Notes: generated from the letters alone by a model not told the origin. DNA of 64,000 bases from CAVSCD01 sp963726335 (GCA_963726335.1 CAVSCD010000001.1:4139-68138); one strand, 5' to 3'. Positions 46,316-55,985 are shown, counted from the stretch's first letter. Translations and numbers: made by a program.

Positions 46316-46444
46316 GAGTTCCCTTGCTCGGACGTTCAAACCGGTTCTCGGGCCCGGGCCCTTTCGAAAGCCGCGCGCCGGATCGTGTTCAGCGCGAATC
46401 ATGGCGCGGCTCGCCGCTCGCCTGGAGAACGATCGAGGCGCTCC

Positions 46445-47432
46445 CTATTCCTGCCCCCGCAGCCGCCGCGAGCCTTCGATGATCGGGTGCCACCCGAACA
46501 CGAGCGAAACCGTAAACACGTCCATCCGAAGGTCTTCGGGAGCGCGGTCGTTAACGGTCGACTTGTAGCCGAAGCGGAGGCCCAGGTTGTCGTTGATCGT
46601 GTACCCGACCGTGAATCCGAGGCCGACGTTGTTGAGGCTCTCCTCCTCGAAACGCCGTTGATGCTCGCTTTGCCGCCGGCGTACCAGACGGCGTCGAGCG
46701 ACCCCCAGAAGTGCTCGGTGAAGTCGCGCGTCAGGTGCGCCTCCAGCTGGAAAGTGGGGTCGGTCTCCAATGTCTGCCCGCCGACATAGTCGTTGTTGTC
46801 CCCGAAAAGCCACAGGCGGGCAGAAATTCCAGGGTCGTGCGCCGGCCCGGCACCCACGGGCCGAGCTGCCAGACGACGGGCATGGCCACACGCCCGTACC
46901 AGCGGTTCTGCCCGATATTCAGGGGCTGGCTCGCTGTCGTACTCGCCGATCGGCAGCGGCCAGGTCGGCGAGCAGGTCGACGGAGAAGCCGGGCTCATAG
47001 CGCAGGGCGTCGGGGATGGTCTTCTGCGCCCGCGGGCCGATGATATTGATGTCGAACTCGATCATCGGGTCGCCGAACCCGCCGGCCTGCTGCGTGATCG
47101 TCCGGCCGCCCGCCATGACCTCGCCCGAGATCCTGCCCATGGGCACGATGACCGCGAGCGAGGCCGCGCGGTCGGACAGGGAAAAGGTGTGGGCGACGCC
47201 CGCCATGGCCAGCGTGGCGCTGAAGTTCGCGCCCGGGACCACGCTATGGGACGGGTCGAACGGGTTCGTGTTGCCGCTCATCGATTGGTAGATGAGCGGT
47301 ATCCCGTATCGCGTCTCGACAGGGACTTCCAGTAGAAGCGCGCCGTTTGGGCCAGGGCCTGCAGCGGGCAGAGCGCGCCCATGGCGAGCACGTTGCGACG
47401 ATCAAGCCTAACGCAAGACAACGTGGTTTCAT
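46445..47432 (-). CDS. outer-membrane beta-barrel protein (MetA-pathway / COG4313-like), heavily frameshifted
   Basis: About 330 codons from the ATG at 47432. Signal CLALGLIVATCSPWARSA, then after shifts: SGNTNPFDPSHSVVPGANFS, TFSLSDRAASLAVIVPMGRI, AGGFGDPMIEFDINIIGPRA, YEPGFSVDLLADLA, DPTFQLEAHLTRDFTEHFWG, SLDAVWYAGGKASINGV and the end SLVFGWHPIIEGSRRLRGQE. The strand order matches the barrel at 5873-6802. Shifts lie near 47375, 47275, 46960, 46870 and 46650. It begins 19 bp after the sulfatase-3 stop, so the two are cotranscribed; this family again accompanies a sulfatase. Confidence 0.68.
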
Positions 47433-47450
47433 TCGGACCTCCATCGATTT

Positions 47451-49636
47451 TCATGGGTTCTCACCTTGCTCCGTAAATTTCTCGGACCGGCCACGCTCAA
47501 CGCTCTTCGGATCCGCCATCATGTCCTTGGGCGGCACGTACTGCCTCTTCAGGTTGAGCGGCGGATAGCCGGCCTGGACCGGGACCCGCTGGCGGAAGCT
47601 GGTCTTCCAGAGTCTCGAAGGGCGAGCGGTTGGGCAGGACCACGTTGTCCCGCCGGACGTAGTCGTCCCACAGCGCGACCATCTCCTTCAGCTTGTCGGG
47701 ATGGTCCGCGGCGAGATCCTTCAGCTCGGCCGGATCCGTCGAGAGGTCGAAGAGCTCCCAGTCCCCCTTGCCGAGGGGCTTGAACTCCCAGCGCAGCTTC
47801 CAGTTCCCCTGCCGGACGGCGCGGTTGCCGAAGACCTCCCAGGCGAGCACATCCTGGTCCGTCCGGGGCGACTCGGCCTGGCCCGCGAGCACGGGGACCC
47901 AGGACTTGCCCAGCTCCGGAGGCACGTCTTTCCCCTTGTAGGTCTTCGGATAGCTCGTGCCGGCCACCTCGAGCAGCGTGGGCATGATGTCGGCCACGTG
48001 CATGACGGCCTGGTGGTCGATGCTCCCCTTGGGCCGCTGAACCAGGGGCCCGCTGACGATGAGCGCGTTCCGGATGCCGCCCTCCGCGAGCCATGCCTTG
48101 TACTGGCTGAAGGGGGTCATGGAGACCTGCGCCCACATGGGCCCGTAGGCGAGCCAGGAGCCGGGGTCGCCCCACGCGTTGGGGTGGGTCTGCGACCAGT
48201 GGACCGACGCGAAGAGGAAGTCGCGGGTGCCGGGCGCGCCCGCGATCATGGCGTGGAGGTCGTTCCCTTCGGCGCCGTTGTCGCCGAAGACGATGAAGAT
48301 GGTGTTCTCGTACTCGCCGATCTGTTTGAGGTGGTCGATGAGCCGCCCGACGTGGTAGTCCAGGTTCTCGACCATTCCGGCGTAGATCTCCATCTTCTTG
48401 CCGAAGAACGCGCGAGCGGCCGGGGCCAAAAGGATGGGATCGGGAATGAACCACATTCTCTCGGCGAGCTGGGTACCCGGGGGCATGATGCCGAGCTCGA
48501 CCTGCCGCTTCAGCCGCTCCTGCCTCAGGGCGTCCCAGCCCATGTCGTACTGTCCGACGTGGCGGCCGCGCCACTCCTTGGGCAGGTGGTATGGTTCGTG
48601 CGGCGCCTGGTGGGAGACGTACGCGAAGAAGGGCTTGCCGTCGGCGCGGTTGGCGTCGATGTAGGAGATCAGCTTGTCGGTGTAGGTCTTCGTCGCGTAG
48701 AAGCTCTTGGGAAGCCGCGGCAGATAGCTCCCGTCCTCGGTGTAGAGCGACTGGGGGTTGGCGGCCGAGAAGTTCCACATATCCCAGTAGCTACCCATCC
48801 CGTCGAGCAGGGTGAAGTCGCGCTCAAAGCCCCGCGCGGCCGGGATCTGTATCGGGGGACTTCCCCAGGTGCCACTTGCCGACCATGTAGGTGTGGTAGC
48901 CGGCGTCCTTCAGGAGCTGGGGCAGGGTGACGACCTTGTCGTTGAGGTCCCCCTCATAGCCATCCACGCCCATCTGATTGGGCGCGGTGAACTCGCTCAT
49001 GTTGCCGAGGCCGTTCAGGTGCGTGTCCACGCCGCTCAGAAGCATGGATCTCGTGGGCGAGCAGCTGGCGTGGGTGTAGAAGGTCGTGAAGCGGACGCCG
49101 TCCTTCGCCAGGGAGTCGAGGTTCGGCGTCTTGATCTCGCTGCCGAACGCGCCCATGTCGGAGAAGCCCATGTCATCGCCGAGGATGATGACGATGTTCG
49201 GCCGGCGGGGGGCGTCGGCGGCGGCCGCGATGGCGGGCGCGGCGAGCGCCGCGGCCATGCCGACGATGCCCAGCATCCTCAGCAACCGACTCAGGTTGCC
49301 GCGTTTCTTGACCGGGGCGCGCGACGAGCGCTCCATAGCAGACGCCTTGGGAGACTTATTCGCGGTCAGCTTCCGCCAGAGCTCTTCAAGCAGTTCTTTC
49401 TCCGACAGTTCAGAGAGTTCCGGTGCGGCCCAAGGCTGGACATGGAATTCATTCTTGATGTCGCCTGGACCGAGCCTGTAGTCCTGCCCTGTCTCACCGG
49501 CTGCCGGGCCGTCCCGTGATAGGTCGGGCACGAGGTCGAAATCGGCGGCGGCAGCCAATGGACAACTGGGGTACCACGCCGTTTTCCAATGCGACGGTGC
49601 CGTTTTGGATGGAGTGTCGTTTAATTCATTTGCCAA
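47451..49636 (-). CDS. type I sulfatase (third) with a 100-residue N-terminal extension
   Basis: About 728 codons from the TTG at 49636 (SD AAGGAG, spacing 9). Residues 1-105 form an extension (WKTAWYPSCPLAAAADFDLV, QDYRLGPGDIKNEFHVQPWA, LSEKELLEELWRKLTANKSP). A hydrophobic segment follows (SRLLRMLGIVGMAAALAAPA), then the sulfatase: NIVIILGDDMGFSDMGAFGS, THASCSPTRSMLLSGVDTHL (canonical C-x-P-x-R), KWHLGKSP, NTIFIVFGDNGAEGNDLHAM, RNALIVSGPLVQRPKGSIDH and NWKLRWEFKPLGKGDWELFD. Shifts lie near 48855 and 47600. An ATG at 49336 would drop the extension, but the TTG has the better ribosome site. Likely an inner-membrane-anchored or exported enzyme. Confidence 0.85.
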
Positions 49637-49760
49637 TGGCCTGCTCCTTGTTTAACGAACTCTATTTGAGCCTCATGCCTCCTCGCTGAAGCGGAGGCTT
49701 CATGGAGGGTGAACTGGCTCGTTCTGTTGGCTCGGTCTAATTCAACGGCTGCTCTTTATC

Positions 49761-50219
49761 CTATTCGGCCCTCTCGACTCTTGTCCCACTCGAACCGCTG
49801 ATCATCCGGACGCGGTCGCCCGGCATGAACGCTTGTTGTCCAGGGATCGTGATGGCGATCTCCTGGCCGTTTTCGAGACTGATGACCAGTTCCGTTCCCG
49901 GCTTGGGCGGAGGGGGCTGGGAGGCGGCGCTGCCGATGGCCGCTCCGGCCAACCCGCCGACTACGGCGCCGCCGAAGTGGTGGCCGGGCCCTGCGATGGC
50001 CGCCCCGGCGACGACCCCGACGGCGGCTCCCGCCCCCGCCTTGCTTTTGGTCGGGCCGCCCTGGATCTGGACCGGCTTGGCCGAAACGATGGTCCCATAG
50101 CTGACGCTCTCGACCGCGCCGGATTGTGCCGCCAGGGACACGGCCATGAGGATCATACCGATCACCATGGCCGAGAGGGCCAGCCATCCGGAACGATTCA
50201 TCGTCGCGGGCCGGCTCAT
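49761..50219 (-). CDS. glycine-zipper outer-membrane protein (SlyB-like)
   Basis: 152 aa from the ATG at 50219, which overlaps the upstream stop (ATGA). Signal GWLALSAMVIGMILMAVSLA. The N-domain reads SVSYGTIVSAKPVQIQGGPT. A glycine-zipper stretch follows, AGAGAAVGVVAGAAIAGPGH and GGAVVGGLAGAAIGSAASQP, and an SH3-like end (GTELVISLENGQEIAITIPG, QAFMPGDRVRMISGSSGTRV). This layout is that of SlyB/Pcp-type proteins, but I see no lipobox Cys. Such proteins stabilise the outer membrane under stress. It is cotranscribed with the DUF2059 lipoprotein from a palindrome promoter. Confidence 0.8.
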   Translation of the reverse strand: MSRPATMNRSGWLALSAMVIGMILMAVSLAAQSGAVESVSYGTIVSAKPVQIQGGPTKSKAGAGAAVGVVAGAAIAGPGHHFGGAVVGGLAGAAIGSAASQPPPPKPGTELVISLENGQEIAITIPGQQAFMPGDRVRMISGSSGTRVERAE

Positions 50220-50746
50220 TTTTTCACTCCCTGGGTGAGCTCTGGATAGGCCTTGTCCACGGCCTCGGCCACGCGCTTCTCGAAGGATTCCCTGTTCTCG
50301 GCGAACAGCTTCCCCGCCGCCTCGCTCATCTCCGTCATCAAGGCGGACTGGACGGTCAGGAGCTTGCTGCCGGAGGCCGTCTTGTAGAACGCGGCCAGGT
50401 CGCCGAGCTCGGACGCCGTCAGATGAGCGGCGTACACGCCGGACTCGACTTTCATCCAGGCTTCCTTGGTCATGAACTCGGCCAACGCCTCGCGGAGAAT
50501 ACCGAACAGGCGTTCCTTGTCCGTTTCCGTCGTCGGCCGCCCCAGTTGCTCTCCCAGAGTGGCAAGGCTCTCGGTGAGCGCGATGTTCGCTCCCCGGTCG
50601 AGAGCGCTGTCGAATGCCCCGTGCTCATCCTCGAGCGCCGCGACCTCCTCGGCCCGTTGGAGTCGAAGCTCGGGAGTGTCCTTTTCAGGCGCGCATCCGG
50701 CGAGCGCGAGCAGGGCGACCATGACGATCGTTACGATTCCTTTCAT
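50216..50746 (-). CDS. DUF2059 lipoprotein
   Basis: 176 aa from the ATG at 50746 (AAGGAGG 7 nt upstream; an ATG at 50752 is too close to it). Lipobox VTIVMVALLALAGCAPEKDT. The mature part is helical: LQRAEEVAALEDEHGAFDSA, DKERLFGILREALAEFMTKE, YAAHLTASELGDLAAFYKTA (the DUF2059 hallmark 'y-x-x-x-f-t-x-x-El-x-x-l-x-x-FY-T-x-x-G'), SGSKLLTVQSALMTEMSEAA and KRVAEAVDKAYPELTQGVKK. Role unknown; relatives are periplasmic. It carries a strong palindrome promoter. Confidence 0.82.
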   Translation of the reverse strand: MKGIVTIVMVALLALAGCAPEKDTPELRLQRAEEVAALEDEHGAFDSALDRGANIALTESLATLGEQLGRPTTETDKERLFGILREALAEFMTKEAWMKVESGVYAAHLTASELGDLAAFYKTASGSKLLTVQSALMTEMSEAAGKLFAENRESFEKRVAEAVDKAYPELTQGVKK

Positions 50747-50794
50747 GAGCATGCCTCCTTTCTGAGATTTGACTTTTTTGAGCCCATTTTTAAA

Positions 50795-50840
50795 ATAATA
50801 GTCCAGTTTGGCTGCCAGCGTCAATTGGACCTTAGTCCAA
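50795..50840 (-). promoter_or_regulatory. palindrome-containing promoter of the DUF2059-SlyB-like pair
   Basis: Minus strand: TTGGAC-TAAG-GTCCAA (50840-50825), identical to the two OMP copies, abuts TTGACG (50824-50819); 18-nt spacer; TATTAT (50800-50795). The ATG at 50746 is about 40 nt downstream of the expected transcript start. Confidence 0.8.
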
Positions 50841-50924
50841 TACCATGCTTCGGACCCCCCCGGCCGCCGGCGGCCTCCGCCGGCGCCTCGACCAGCGGGA
50901 CTTTCTTTCCGTATTGAGCACAAA

Positions 50925-52184
50925 TCAAGGGGATTTGCGGGCTTGCACACGGCGCAGGATCTCCGGCATGTCGCCTTGAATATGCGCGTAAAATTGTTTC
51001 AATCCCGGGCATAGATAATTCAGGCCGGCCTGGCCGTCAGGGGCGCGGACAAAACGGTTCTTGGGACATTCGCCCCAGCAGAGTTTCAAATGCGGACACT
51101 GACGGCAATACTGCGGCAGCTTGTCCCTCTTGGCAAACCCGAAATGAATTTGCCGGTCAGAATACGCGATTGTGCCCCAATGTGTTTCGCTGATGTTTCC
51201 GACCCGATACTCGGGATAGACATAGTGATCACAGACGAACACGTCGCCATTATGCTCGACCACCATGTTTTTGCCGCAGAACTCCGAAGTGATGCAGCGT
51301 TGTGACGGCAAGCCCATGGATTGCGCTATCGCTGTCTCAAAGAGATCGACGTGAACCTTGCCGAAGTCACGTCGGTACCAATCATCCCAGACCTTGCAGA
51401 GAAAGCGTCCCCAATCATCCGGATCGACCGACCAGTCTGTGACCACCGAATGCGGCCTGCCGGGCTTGGCTTCCGGCGTATCGACGACCGGCCGGCCGGC
51501 CTCGTCCCACCTCTGAGGCGCCACACGGCCAAAAACTTTAGGTTCCACGCAGGAGATCAGCTGAACACGCCGGGCACCTAATTCCCGCGTCAAGAACCGG
51601 TAGACATCAAGCGGATACTTGGCGTTCTCGCGGTTAACCACGCACAGCGCGTTAAACGGCACGCCGTGTTCTCGAAGCCGTCCGGCCGCGGCCATCACTC
51701 GATCATGGGTCGGCTCGCCGCCCTTGGTGATCCGATAACGATCATGCAGTCGTTTTGGCCCATCGCAGCTTAAGCCCACGAGGAAATTATGCTGTTTTAG
51801 AAAGACGGCCCACTCGGCGTCGAGTAACGTGCCGTTGGTCTGCAGGTCGTTTTCGATGTTTTGGAAAGGTTTCCTGTACTTATTCTCCAGCGCGACCACC
51901 TTGCGGAAAAAATCCAACCCCAGCAAAGTCGGCTCCCCGCCCTGCCAGGAGAACACCACCTCGTCGCCCGTCTGCGCCTCAATGTACTGACGGATGTGCC
52001 GCTCGAGCATGTCATCGGACATTCTCGGGACGCCCGGTTGCCCGAGCAACTCTTCCTTGTTCAGGTAGTAACAATAGGTGCAGTTGAGATTGCAGATCGA
52101 GCCGATCGGCTTGACCATCGCGTGAAAGCGGTGCTTCGAGCCTTCCGGCAGCGGCGGCAGTTTGACGGGGGGATGATTGTCCAT
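50925..52184 (-). CDS. anaerobic sulfatase-maturating radical SAM enzyme (anSME)
   Basis: 419 aa from the ATG at 52184. The radical-SAM cluster motif is in IGSICNLNCTYCYYLNKEEL (C-x3-C-x2-C). Then VVFSWQGGEPTLLGLDFFRK, DLQTNGTLLDAEWAVFLKQH, FLVGLSCDGPKRLHDRYRIT and NALCVVNRENAKYPLDVYRF. The SPASM Cys set that holds two auxiliary clusters follows: CITSEFCGKNMVVEHNGDVF, VCDHYVYPEY, PQYCRQCPHLKLCWGECPKN, NYLCPG. It converts the active-site Cys or Ser of sulfatases to formylglycine without oxygen, so it can activate the sulfatases here. The frame stays open upstream to a GTG at 52352, but anSMEs usually start near this ATG. Intact. Confidence 0.92.
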   Translation of the reverse strand: MDNHPPVKLPPLPEGSKHRFHAMVKPIGSICNLNCTYCYYLNKEELLGQPGVPRMSDDMLERHIRQYIEAQTGDEVVFSWQGGEPTLLGLDFFRKVVALENKYRKPFQNIENDLQTNGTLLDAEWAVFLKQHNFLVGLSCDGPKRLHDRYRITKGGEPTHDRVMAAAGRLREHGVPFNALCVVNRENAKYPLDVYRFLTRELGARRVQLISCVEPKVFGRVAPQRWDEAGRPVVDTPEAKPGRPHSVVTDWSVDPDDWGRFLCKVWDDWYRRDFGKVHVDLFETAIAQSMGLPSQRCITSEFCGKNMVVEHNGDVFVCDHYVYPEYRVGNISETHWGTIAYSDRQIHFGFAKRDKLPQYCRQCPHLKLCWGECPKNRFVRAPDGQAGLNYLCPGLKQFYAHIQGDMPEILRRVQARKSP

Positions 52185-52365
52185 GACCTTCTCGCCATCA
52201 ATATACCAGCCCTGGAGCGTATCTTTCAATTGAATAAGCCTCTGGAGCCCGCGACGGTGATTGTTTAAGGAGGAATTGTGGAGGAGAGCTCGGCCGGTTG
52301 AGATCTCCTGCACTCGAGGCGAAAATAGGACATCTTCATGTTGCGTTGACACGGATTCTGAGCTC

Positions 52366-52395
52366 TTGACAAGTGTCTGCGGCGGAGAATATCAT
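52366..52395 (+). promoter_or_regulatory. sigma70-like promoter of the ligand-gated channel gene, without palindrome
   Basis: TTGACA (52366-52371), 18-nt spacer, TATCAT (52390-52395), about 100 bp before the channel ATG. The 52185-52493 gap between the divergent maturase and channel genes holds this promoter and possibly the N-terminal extension of the maturase. Confidence 0.55.
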
Positions 52396-52493
52396 CGCGT
52401 CGTGAGGGTAGGCGCGGTAATCAGGCTCAAAGGGCGTGAGTTTCGCGCGGCACGAAAAAAGGAATTTGCTATTAAAATATGACAGGAGAGAGC

Positions 52494-54408
52494 ATGGCGG
52501 GCAGCGGGTTTCCTGATTTCTTGATAGCCAAGCTTGCCGGTCGCCGCGTCCAAAAAACGCGGGTGGGTGTAGCGCTGGTGCTCATCTTCCTTATCCAGCC
52601 GCTGCCTGGAGCAGGCGGGAAGGCGTTCAGGTCATGACCGGCCGCGTCGATGCCGATACCGGCCACCACTATACCCTGGCCGGCCTGAAACACGGGGATG
52701 AGTTATTAGTGCGCGCCCAGGGGATATCGGGCAACTTCGACCCGCTGCTCTTTCTCCTCCGCCCGGGGGTCGATTTCGAGACCTTGGGACAGAAGTTCCT
52801 CGCCGAGGTGGAACAGGCCAGAGCTTCGGGCCGTGACCTGCTGTCGGTCGCCCCCGAAATGCTGGCTGAGATCAGCCTGGCCTGGAACGATGACGCTTCT
52901 TCCGGATACGCCGCCGCCATAACGTTCAATGTGCCGACGGACGGCGATTACAGGCTGGTGGTTCGAAGCACTCTGGCCGGTCCGACCTACGGCGGCTACC
53001 GCCTCATCGTCGGCCTCAATGCTCCCGAGGTCCTGAGCGGCGAGGCCAAGGACATGGGTCGACGCCTGGCCTTCCTCGATCGAAAAGCATCTCGGCTCGA
53101 CGTGACAGTCCAGGAAGTCAACGGGACTCTCCCTGCCGGGAAACCGGCCACCTTTTACCGACTGAACCCCGTCTCGGTCAACGACACGCTGTATGTCCGG
53201 GTTGAGGCGACCTCAGGGGACCTGAAACCGGGCCTTTTTTTGGATGATTATGGCGACAAGCCGCTTCTCAGCAGCAATTCCTCGGGCCGGCAATCCCAAG
53301 CCGTCCTGAAATACACGTTCCGCGAGGATGCGCCCAATTTTAGCTTGCGGATCACCGGCCGGCGCCGACGACGGGACAGACTACCTCCGGAGAATTCAGG
53401 CTTCTCGCGGGATTGAATTCGCCCGAAGTGCTGGAGGGAACGGCCGCCACGGGCGGACCGCCGCTCCTCCGGCAGCCCGACGGCCGTTAAGATCGGCATC
53501 CAGCTCGATCAGATCACGGGCGTCAACCAGAAAGAACAGAATATCGGCGTGGCCGCTACGCTGCAGATGCGCTGGCAGGATCGGGCCCTGGCTTTCAGTT
53601 CCGAGACGTGTCAGTGCCGCTTCAAGAAGATTCGATGAAAGCGGTTTCGCCAAGTACGCTTCTCAATGCGGGACCGACTGGCCGACGTATTCTCTACTTC
53701 AACCAGCAGGGCCGCCGCAACACCCAGAACCTCCAAGTTTTCGTCTGGCCCGGCGGCGACGTCATCTATGCGGAACGCTTTTCGGTGACCCTGCAGGCCC
53801 CGGACCTCGATTTCCGGAGATTCCCCTTCGATCGGCAGGTTTTCGCCTTTCATCTGGATACGACGCTGCCGCGCGAATATTTCGTGTTCGAGGATCTGCC
53901 CGGCTACACGCGGGTCGGCGCCAAGCTGGGCCACGCCGAGTTCGTTGTCTCGGAGTCCGGGACGGACATCACGACCTGGCTGGGGGCTCTCGGGGAGGTG
54001 TTTTCCAGGTTTTCTTTCCGGTTTGTGACGCGGCGCCATCTCAATTATTATCTCTTCCGCATCTTCCTGCCCCTCCTGCTGATCCTGACGGTATCCTGGG
54101 TGACCTTTTTCCTCCGGGATTATCGAAAGAGGATCGACGTCTCGAGCGGCTTGCTCTTCGTTCTGGTCGCCTTCAATTTCACGATCTCCAACGACCTGCC
54201 CCGCCTCGGCTACATGACGCTCATGGACGCCATCCTCGTCTCGGCCTTTATCGTCACCATCCTGATCGTCATCGTGAACGTCTACCTGAGACGGCTCGAG
54301 GCGGCCGCCAAAGAAGAGCGCGCCAAACGCATTGATAAATTTATCCTTTGGCTTTTCCCGGTCGGCTATATTCTGGCCATTGGGCTGTCGGCCCTTCTAT
54401 TCGGCTGA
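52494..54408 (+). CDS. pentameric ligand-gated ion channel (Cys-loop superfamily) with extra N-terminal beta domains; frameshifted
   Basis: About 638 codons from the ATG at 52494 (SD AGGAGAG). The signal (TRVGVALVLIFLIQPLPGAG) is joined by a shift near 52615 to two similar beta-sandwich modules (about 45-300: GHHYTLAGLKHGDELLVRAQ ... YGGYRLIVGLNAPEVLSG; TFYRLNPVSVNDTLYVRVEA ... LLAGLNSPEVLEG). The channel follows: VKIGIQLDQITGVNQKEQNI, LDFRRFPFDRQVFAFHLDTT (the F-P-F-D loop), M1 NYYLFRIFLPLLLILTVSWV, M2 RIDVSSGLLFVLVAFNFTIS, M3 TLMDAILVSAFIVTILIVIV, M4 FILWLFPVGYILAIGLSALL. The Cys pair of the animal loop is absent, as in other bacterial members. Shifts lie near 53365 and 53600. Ligand unknown. 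Confidence 0.88.
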
Positions 54409-54450
54409 CGCCGCTCCCTCGGCTGATATCGAACGGGTCCATCACTCGAC

Positions 54451-54480
54451 TTGACATCCAAAGACGCCATCCTTTATCAT
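54451..54480 (+). promoter_or_regulatory. sigma70-like promoter of the NTP/NDP exchanger, without palindrome
   Basis: TTGACA (54451-54456), 18-nt spacer, TATCAT (54475-54480), about 50 bp before the ATG at 54532. No GGAC/GTCC arms upstream. Confidence 0.55.
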
Positions 54481-54531
54481 CCCGGACCGTTAGGAGTCGG
54501 GGCCAAATCGCTGCGGGGAGGGATCGGAGCT

Positions 54532-55889
54532 ATGAGCCCGGCGGAGCAACGTCCGAAGACGCTCGTCGAGCGACTCCTGTCGCCGATCGCCGACGTCCGC
54601 CACGAAGAGGCGGCGAGCGCGCTGCTGATGGCGCTGCTGATGTTCCTCATCCTGGCCGCGTATTACGTGCTGAAGACCGCCCGCGAGGTGTTCATCCTCA
54701 GCGAGGGCGGCGCCGAGGTGAAGAGCTACTCGGCGGCCGGGCAGGCGCTGCTCCTGCTCGTGCTGGTCCCGGCCTACGGCGCGTTCGCATCGAAAGTGAA
54801 CCGCAAACGGCTCGTCACGTGGGTGACGCTGTTCTTCGTCGCCAACGTGCTGCTCTTCGCCGCGCGCGTACCAGGCCGGGCTGCACATCGGCATCGCCTA
54901 CTTCCTCTGGATCGGCATCTTCAACGTGATGGTGATCGCGCAGTTCTGGGCGTTCGCCAACGATCTCTTCACGCCGGAGCAGGGCAAGCGGCTCTTCCCG
55001 CTCATCGGCGTGGGCAGCAGCCTGGGCGCGTGGGTCGGGTCCGTGCGCGCCGGCCAGCTCGTGGGGACGTAGGGCCCGCTCCGCCTGCTCTGGTCGGCGC
55101 CGGCGTCGTGCTCGTGGTCTGCGTATTGCTGGCCCGCCTCGTGAGCCGCGTGTCGAGGCGGGCGGAGCCGCGCGAGGTCGGCCGCGGCCGCCGAGCAAGC
55201 CTCTCGGCACGCGAGGGCGGTTTCGAGCTGATCCGCAAGGACCGCTACCTGCTGCTCATCGCCGTGCATGCACGGTCCTGCTCAACGTGGTCAACACGTC
55301 GGGCGAGTACCTGTTCGGGCGCTACGTGGTCGAGCAGGCCAACGCGATCCACGGGACCGGCGCCGACGCAGGCGGCCGCGCGCGAACGGTTCATCGGCGA
55401 GACCTACAGCCAGCTGTTCAGCACGGTGAACCTGCTCGGTTTCCTGCTGCAGATGTTCGTCGTCTCGCGCGCTGTTCAAGTGCCTGGGCGTGGGCAAGGC
55501 GCTGTTCATCCACCCCATCGTGGCGCTGGCCGGCTACCTGCTGATGCTGCGGGCGCCCTCGCTTCAGCTCATGAGCATGCTGAAGATCGCCGACAACAGC
55601 ATCGACTACTCGCTGGGCAACACGACCAAGCAGGCGCTGTGGCTGCCGACGAGCCGCGAGGCCAAGTACAAGGCCAAGCAGGCGGTGGACTCGTTCTTCG
55701 TGCGGATGGGCGACGTCGATCCAGGCCGGCGTCGTGTTCGCCGGCGAACGCCTCGCGTTCGCGGTGCCGGGGTTCGCCGCCGTGAACGTGCGTCCTCGCG
55801 GGCGCCTGGCTCGCGGTGGCGGCGCGGCTCAACGTCAGCGCTGCGTCGCAAGGCGGAGGAGGCGCGGACGGCAGCACTGTAGGGGAATG
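54532..55889 (+). CDS. NTP/NDP exchange transporter (TLC ATP/ADP translocase family), heavily frameshifted
   Basis: About 452 codons. Family blocks: LLSPIADVRHEEAASALLMA, FLILAAYYVLKTAREVFILS, EGGAEVKSYSAAGQALLLLV, YFLWIGIFNVMVIAQFWAFA, NDLFTPEQGKRLFPLIGVGS, SLGAWVGSVRAGQLV, GFELIRKDRYLLLIA, VVNTSGEYLFGRYVVEQANA, LGFLLQMFVVSRA, SIDYSLGNTTKQALWLPTSR and KYKAKQAVDSFFVR. At least five one-base shifts (near 54865, 55070, 55270, 55365, 55475, 55720, 55795), one of which creates an early stop at 55071. Members swap ATP for ADP or carry nucleotides and NAD. They are best known from Chlamydiae, Rickettsiae and plastids but occur in free-living bacteria. Local GC is above that of neighbours. Confidence 0.78.
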
Positions 55890-55985
55890 ATGAACTTCAG
55901 GAAACGATACTTGGTAACGATCGCCGTCTGTCTGAGTTCTGGTCGGCCGGTGCTATGTTCTCTTCGCTTAACAGTGTTCTCGGGC

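Noticed and set aside
49677..49698. GCCTCC / GGAGGC hairpin upstream of sulfatase 3
   Set aside because: Short stem without a U-run or a recognisable riboswitch context; it may be a weak terminator of the upstream operon but I cannot support that.
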